This document shows positions 18,801-24,946 of a stretch of 24,946 nucleotides of DNA, piece after piece. The position numbers and the translations under genes were made by a program. This DNA is from Pseudomonadota bacterium (lineage in GTDB: Bacteria > Pseudomonadota > Gammaproteobacteria > Xanthomonadales > Xanthomonadaceae), in the NCBI GenBank assembly GCA_023430045.1, contig JAEZCF010000061.1, positions 1 through 24,946 of the forward strand, given 5' to 3'. Below the pieces are notes generated by a model, which saw nothing but the letters and a program-made list of their open reading frames with translations, ran no database searches and was not told where the DNA came from. Each line of letters starts with the position of its first letter. Positions within the stretch are counted from its first letter, which is position 1.

Positions 18801-21326
18801 ATGCCTCAGGATCTCATCGCGTTTCGCATCAGCCAAGGTAGTTTCCAGCGCCGTTTCCGTGGCATGGACGCGCCTTCCCACGACCTGCGCATGCGGCAGC
18901 GGTACGGAGCGCGCAGCGCGCCGCTGAACCTGCACGGCATATGCAATGCGCTGGTCGGCGGCCTGCTTCTCGGCACGACGCTGCCCTCGATCGCGCGCAT
19001 CGGCGGTGCCGCCCGCGCCGATGCCAGCGGACCCAGGCCGCCAGCCAGCCTGCTGCCCGCAGCGCAGGCAATGGACATTGAAATGGGCGCGTATGCAAAT
19101 GCCGCGCCATCCTCTGAGGCGCCCTTGCTGCCAGCCAGTCTGCCGGTGCAACTCGGCAATCTGGCGGCCGATACCGCCGCAGCGACGTGCGCGTTGTCGG
19201 CTCGTCGCTGCGGCATCGCAATGGCCGTCGGCGCGACCGTGGCCGGCCTTGCCGGCGGCGCCGCAACGCTCGGCTACCTGCTGCGCCGCGAAGAACGGCC
19301 CGCACCGCAGCACCCCACTTTCAGGCCAGCCGCCGCCGCAGACCGTGGGCCAACACCGGAGGAGCTGGAACGGACGCTTCGACCGCTGCGCTTCAACGCC
19401 AGCGAACTCGATCCTGCACATCCGCCCTGCCTTTCGCTGGGCGCGCACGTCAATGCCCGCTGGGAAGCGGATGCCAGGCTTGAAAGGAGCCGTACGCGCT
19501 TGGGGACTTTCGAGCAGCTGCGTGATCGCTCGCTGCTGGTGCGCTATGAGCTGGCCGGGCAAATCACCGCGATGCCGGAACCGGATGCCGCTGAAAAGGT
19601 AATCGGGGATCTGTGGGCAACCGGCATGGATGAAGAGAACATTGAAACGGCCGGACTTGCTCCCTTGCAACCAGAGCTCGACACCATCGACCAGTTGAAG
19701 GACCGCGAGCAGCTGCTGGAATACGTATTCAACCGCGCGGCGTTGGCGCGCAACCCGTTGTTCGAGTTCACCGCTCTGCCGGACCTTGAGAATCCGTCAG
19801 CGAACATCGCCTATCTCGGCCAGGCCGGGCTCGGCCTGGCAGACAGTGCGTGGTACGCCGATCCTGCCAAGACACCGACGCTGCAGGCATACCAGGCACA
19901 TGTCGCGCGGACGCTGCAGTTGTCGGGCATGCCACCTGAGCAGGCAACCGAGGCAGCCGCTGAGGTGATGTCGATCGAGCGCCAGCTCGCCGATGCATCG
20001 GAACCGTTCTCGGTGCTGGCTACCGACGTAGCGCAGTATCACAACCCCGTAGACGTTGCCCAGGCCAACGCAGAGACACCGATGATCGACTGGCAGGCCT
20101 TCTTCGCCGCACAGGGCATGCAGCCACCAGAACGGTTCTCTCTCGGCATGCCGCGCTTCTTCCGTCGCTTGGACGAATTGCTTGGCAGCATGCCCATACA
20201 GGCCTGGAGATCCTATCTCCGGTTCCATGCCCTGGAGCGGGCGGCACCCTGCCTGAGCAGGGCATTCGTCGGCAACCATGCCGCATTCCATGACGCGGTG
20301 CTGAAAGGGCGCGAAACGCCGGTCCCACGCTGGGCACGTGTTCTGGACATCATCGAGCGCTGCGCCGGCGATGCATTCAGCCGCAGCTACGTGCAGGCCG
20401 CCTACCCCGAGCAGGCCGCGCACCGGATGAACGGCATCGTAGATGCGCTTTCCGGCGCGCTGAAGCAGCGGCTCGCTGACAACGAGTGGATGGATGACGC
20501 GTCACGCGAAGAAGCATTGCGCAAGGCAGCCGCTTTACGCGTGGAATCCGGCCATGCCGAGAACTGGCCGCAGTGGGAGGGCGCGGGGACCCGGCGCCAG
20601 GATTTCCTGCATGACGTGCAGGCCGCCGACGCCCACGTGCACCGCCGCAACATCGCCACCGTGGGTCACCCGGCAGACTTGAGCGAATGGAAGATGACGC
20701 CGCAGACGGCGGATGCCTATCAGGATCCCACCCAGAATCGCATCGTGGTGCCTGCGGCGCTGCTGCAACCGCCCTTCTTCGACCCTGAAGGCGACGATGC
20801 CCTCAACTTCGGTGGCATCGGTGTAGTGATCGGCCATGAAATGGCGCATGGCTTCGATTCGATCGGCAGCACGTTCGACTCACAGGGCCGGCTTCGCGAC
20901 TGGTGGAGCCCGGACACCCGCCGGCGGTTCGATGCGCTGGCAGATCGCCTTGCCCAGCAGTTCAGTCGCTATGAGGTGGCCGGCAGGAAAATCGACGGCG
21001 AACTGACGTTGGATGAGAATCTGGCCGACCTCGGCGGGCTGGCCATCGCACTGCGCGCCCTGCGCGACGTCACGGCGGGCAGCGCCGATCCCCTGATCGA
21101 CGGCATGACCCGCGAGCAGCGGTTCTTCGCCAACTTCGCCTTTACCTGGCGGCTGCTTTCCACGCCGCAGCGAACCGAACTTGAGCTGGACACGGACAAC
21201 CACGTCCCCGGCAGCATCCGCGCCGATGGTGCGCCGTCCAACCTGGCGGCGTTCGCCGAGGCGTTCAACTGTACGCCAGGCGACCCGATGGCACGTGCGG
21301 ACGACGAACAGGTGCGCTTCCTGTAG
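18801..21326 (+). CDS. M13-family (neprilysin/PepO-like) zinc endopeptidase, extended N-terminus
   Basis: An 841-residue protein, about 150 longer than usual bacterial M13 enzymes. From residue ~183 it follows the family: HVNARW and LGTFEQLRDRS early, then the gluzincin site H679-E-M-A-H683, third ligand E739 and partner D743 in ENLAD, H801 and R807 (HVPGSIR, equivalent to neprilysin H711 and R717), and AFAEAFNCTPGDPMARADD. The usual NAYY substrate motif reads D638-A-Y-Q641, and the last residue is Leu where neprilysin ends in Trp. Residues 1-180 hold an Arg-rich leader, a hydrophobic segment (NALVGGLLLGTTL, 49-61), LPVQLGNLA (114-122), CALSARRC (130-137) and a second hydrophobic segment (138-161), the same plan as the preceding M28 protein. 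The start follows the M28 stop by 16 bases, with AAGG next to that stop; internal Met22 and Met31 are alternatives. Confidence 0.87.
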   Translation: MPQDLIAFRISQGSFQRRFRGMDAPSHDLRMRQRYGARSAPLNLHGICNALVGGLLLGTTLPSIARIGGAARADASGPRPPASLLPAAQAMDIEMGAYANAAPSSEAPLLPASLPVQLGNLAADTAAATCALSARRCGIAMAVGATVAGLAGGAATLGYLLRREERPAPQHPTFRPAAAADRGPTPEELERTLRPLRFNASELDPAHPPCLSLGAHVNARWEADARLERSRTRLGTFEQLRDRSLLVRYELAGQITAMPEPDAAEKVIGDLWATGMDEENIETAGLAPLQPELDTIDQLKDREQLLEYVFNRAALARNPLFEFTALPDLENPSANIAYLGQAGLGLADSAWYADPAKTPTLQAYQAHVARTLQLSGMPPEQATEAAAEVMSIERQLADASEPFSVLATDVAQYHNPVDVAQANAETPMIDWQAFFAAQGMQPPERFSLGMPRFFRRLDELLGSMPIQAWRSYLRFHALERAAPCLSRAFVGNHAAFHDAVLKGRETPVPRWARVLDIIERCAGDAFSRSYVQAAYPEQAAHRMNGIVDALSGALKQRLADNEWMDDASREEALRKAAALRVESGHAENWPQWEGAGTRRQDFLHDVQAADAHVHRRNIATVGHPADLSEWKMTPQTADAYQDPTQNRIVVPAALLQPPFFDPEGDDALNFGGIGVVIGHEMAHGFDSIGSTFDSQGRLRDWWSPDTRRRFDALADRLAQQFSRYEVAGRKIDGELTLDENLADLGGLAIALRALRDVTAGSADPLIDGMTREQRFFANFAFTWRLLSTPQRTELELDTDNHVPGSIRADGAPSNLAAFAEAFNCTPGDPMARADDEQVRFL

Positions 21327-21338
21327 TCCGCGTCCATC

Positions 21339-21380
21339 CTCCGTCCATGAAGCCGGACACGACCGGCGACATGGACGGAG
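21339..21380. terminator. 11-bp hairpin between convergent M13 gene and clpB
   Basis: CTCCGTCCATG (21339-21349) and CATGGACGGAG (21370-21380) are exact reverse complements, and the 20-base loop has its own GCCGG/CCGGC stem (21352-21356 with 21363-21367). It fills the 70-base gap between the two convergent stops, so it should act in both directions. There is no T-tract. Confidence 0.65.
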
Positions 21381-21396
21381 TGCAGCGCCCCGGCCC

Positions 21397-23982
<2,586 letters not shown>

Positions 23983-24004
23983 GTCAGATCCTCGATCAGG
24001 AGAA

Positions 24005-24020
24005 GCCGGCCTGCGCCGGC
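24005..24020 (-). other. 6-bp GC hairpin in the clpB leader
   Basis: GCCGGC (24005-24010) and GCCGGC (24015-24020) pair around a four-base loop. If transcription starts where the heat-shock promoter predicts (around 24025), the hairpin sits at the very 5' end of the clpB mRNA, about 12 bases upstream of the GAGGA ribosome binding site. It does not cover that site, so a 5'-end stabiliser is likelier than an RNA thermometer. Confidence 0.45.
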
Positions 24021-24032
24021 ACTACCAGACAG

Positions 24033-24058
24033 ATGCGGCTTCACTGCCCGGTTTCAAG
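24033..24058 (-). promoter_or_regulatory. sigma-32 (RpoH) promoter of clpB
   Basis: On the minus strand CTTGAA (24058-24053) is a perfect heat-shock -35 box. After a 14-base spacer comes CCGCAT (24038-24033), one mismatch from the CCCCAT -10 box. The spacing is within the known range, and the predicted start lies about 43 bases before the clpB ATG. clpB belongs to the RpoH regulon in proteobacteria, so site and gene agree. Confidence 0.75.
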
Positions 24059-24120
24059 AGTCCGGCCATCCTCCTGCGGGCAGCGGCAAGGCGGCGTGCA
24101 GGAAGCGCTCACCTGATGCT

Positions 24121-24136
24121 TCGGCCGTCAGGCCGA
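24121..24136. other. small hairpin upstream of the GST gene
   Basis: TCGGCC (24121-24126) and GGCCGA (24131-24136) pair around GTCA, 32 bases before the GST start. It may be a leader structure or an operator; nothing else supports a role. Confidence 0.25.
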
Positions 24137-24168
24137 TACTGGGTGCCCTTCCGGGAAACGGGAACGAC

Positions 24169-24879
24169 ATGCACTACGAACTCTATTACTGGACCGGCAT
24201 CCAGGGACGCGGCGAGTTCATCCGGCTGGCACTGGAGGACGCGGGCGTGGCGTACACCGACATGGCCCGCGTGCATGGCGACGGCATCATCACGCCCTTC
24301 CTGGAGGGCAAGGCGGACGGTGCGCAGCCGTTCGCGCCGCCCTTCCTCAAAGCCGGGCGGATGGTGGTGGCGCAGGTATCGGCCATCCTCGATTTCCTCG
24401 GCCCCACGCTCGATCTGGTTCCGCAGGCCGCCTCCCGCCGGATACAGGCACTGCAGCTGCAGCTGACCGTCGCCGACCTGGTGGCGGAAGTGCACGACAC
24501 CCATCATCCGATCGCTGCGTCGATGTATTACGAAGACCAGGCACAGGAGGCGAAGGCGCGGGCCGCAGCGATGCGCGCCGAGCGCCTGCCGAAATTCCTC
24601 GACTATTTCGAACACGTGGTGAAGGCCAACGGCGGCCGTCACCCGCTGCGCGAACACTCGTACGTCGATCTTTCACTGTTCCAGCTGCTCAGCGGCCTGG
24701 ACTACATGTTCCCGCGCCGCATGCAGGCGCTGTGGCCCACGCTGCCGTTGCTGCGGGCACTGAAGGACCGGGTGGAAACGCGGCCGAACATCGCCGCCTA
24801 CCTCGCCTCCGAACGTCGTCTCGCCTTCAACACAAACGGCATCTTCCGCCATTACCCGGAGCTGGATGCAGAGCAGTGA
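24169..24879 (+). CDS. glutathione S-transferase family protein
   Basis: A 236-residue cytoplasmic protein with the GST two-domain plan. The thioredoxin-like N-domain (about 1-80) opens MHYELYYWTGIQGRGEFIRLA and has the cis-Pro segment around APPFLKAGRMVVAQVSAILDFLG. In that segment the Ser before AI corresponds to the glutathione gamma-glutamyl contact. The all-alpha C-domain (about 90-225) includes VADLVAEVHDTHHP and YVDLSLFQLLSGLDYMF, where the conserved N-capping S/T..D pattern of helix 6 appears as YVDLSLF. It would conjugate glutathione to electrophiles or act as a peroxidase; the substrate is unknown. The early Tyr residues (Y6, Y7) suggest a Tyr-type rather than Ser- or Cys-type active site. 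GGGAA upstream of ATG 24169 supports the start. It is divergent from clpB; no shared regulation is evident. Confidence 0.88.
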   Translation: MHYELYYWTGIQGRGEFIRLALEDAGVAYTDMARVHGDGIITPFLEGKADGAQPFAPPFLKAGRMVVAQVSAILDFLGPTLDLVPQAASRRIQALQLQLTVADLVAEVHDTHHPIAASMYYEDQAQEAKARAAAMRAERLPKFLDYFEHVVKANGGRHPLREHSYVDLSLFQLLSGLDYMFPRRMQALWPTLPLLRALKDRVETRPNIAAYLASERRLAFNTNGIFRHYPELDAEQ

Positions 24880-24946
24880 GGTGGCGGGTGACGGGTGGCG
24901 AGTGGTGGTCGTGGGTCCGGTGGGATACGACTGCTGGCTGTGGGTC
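24880..24946. other. G-rich intergenic tail after the GST gene
   Basis: The last 67 bases are strongly G/T-biased on the plus strand, with runs such as GGTGGCGGGTGACGGG and GGTGGTCGTGGG. They contain no ORF start or hairpin I can support. The spaced G-runs could allow a G-quadruplex, but the region is cut off by the window edge. Confidence 0.3.

Noticed and set aside
24005..24020. ROSE-type RNA thermometer before clpB
   Set aside because: The hairpin is fully GC-paired and does not cover the ribosome binding site; the sigma-32 promoter already explains heat control.

Overview
The window looks like chromosomal DNA of a Stenotrophomonas species (Xanthomonadaceae), probably on the S. rhizophila side of the genus. 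Three things point there: high GC, GTAG-tipped palindromic repeats of the SMAG type, an L2-type class A beta-lactamase divergent from its AmpR regulator, and a phosphatase-synthase fusion enzyme for glucosylglycerol (GgpPS) next to a YcaD-type transporter. The fusion enzyme is known from S. rhizophila. The species call is inference from gene content, not a database match.

Layout. 1-2738 (all minus strand): a truncated alpha/beta hydrolase, a GNAT acetyltransferase and aspartyl-tRNA synthetase. 2898-3638 (plus): a secreted protein with two DUF3011-type repeats, convergent with an orphan lipoprotein (3708-4331, minus). 4466-8022 (plus): an MFS transporter overlapping ggpPS by four bases, a likely osmolyte unit, closed by a cluster of SMAG-like palindromes. 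8130-10060: the divergent L2 beta-lactamase / ampR resistance module. 10152-12023 (minus): an ABC-F ATPase of the YheS type. 12348-14729 (plus): a TonB-dependent receptor with a hairpin-rich upstream region. A 20-bp perfect hairpin separates it from a YbaL-type cation/proton antiporter (14846-16546).

16868-21326 (plus) carries two adjacent, unrelated zinc peptidases (M28 aminopeptidase-like and M13 neprilysin-like). They share an unusual N-terminal region: a long Arg-rich leader, a first hydrophobic segment, then an LPxQLxxLA ... CxxSxRxC motif leading into a second hydrophobic segment. This is the most novel-looking part of the window. 21397-23982 (minus) is clpB, with a convincing sigma-32 promoter upstream. 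A glutathione S-transferase (24169-24879, plus) closes the window.

Most genes are housekeeping or stress functions: translation, proteostasis, osmoprotection, K+/H+ balance and beta-lactam resistance. The accessory elements are the two-peptidase block, the receptor and the palindromic repeats. I saw no tRNA, rRNA, insertion sequence, prophage or CRISPR array.
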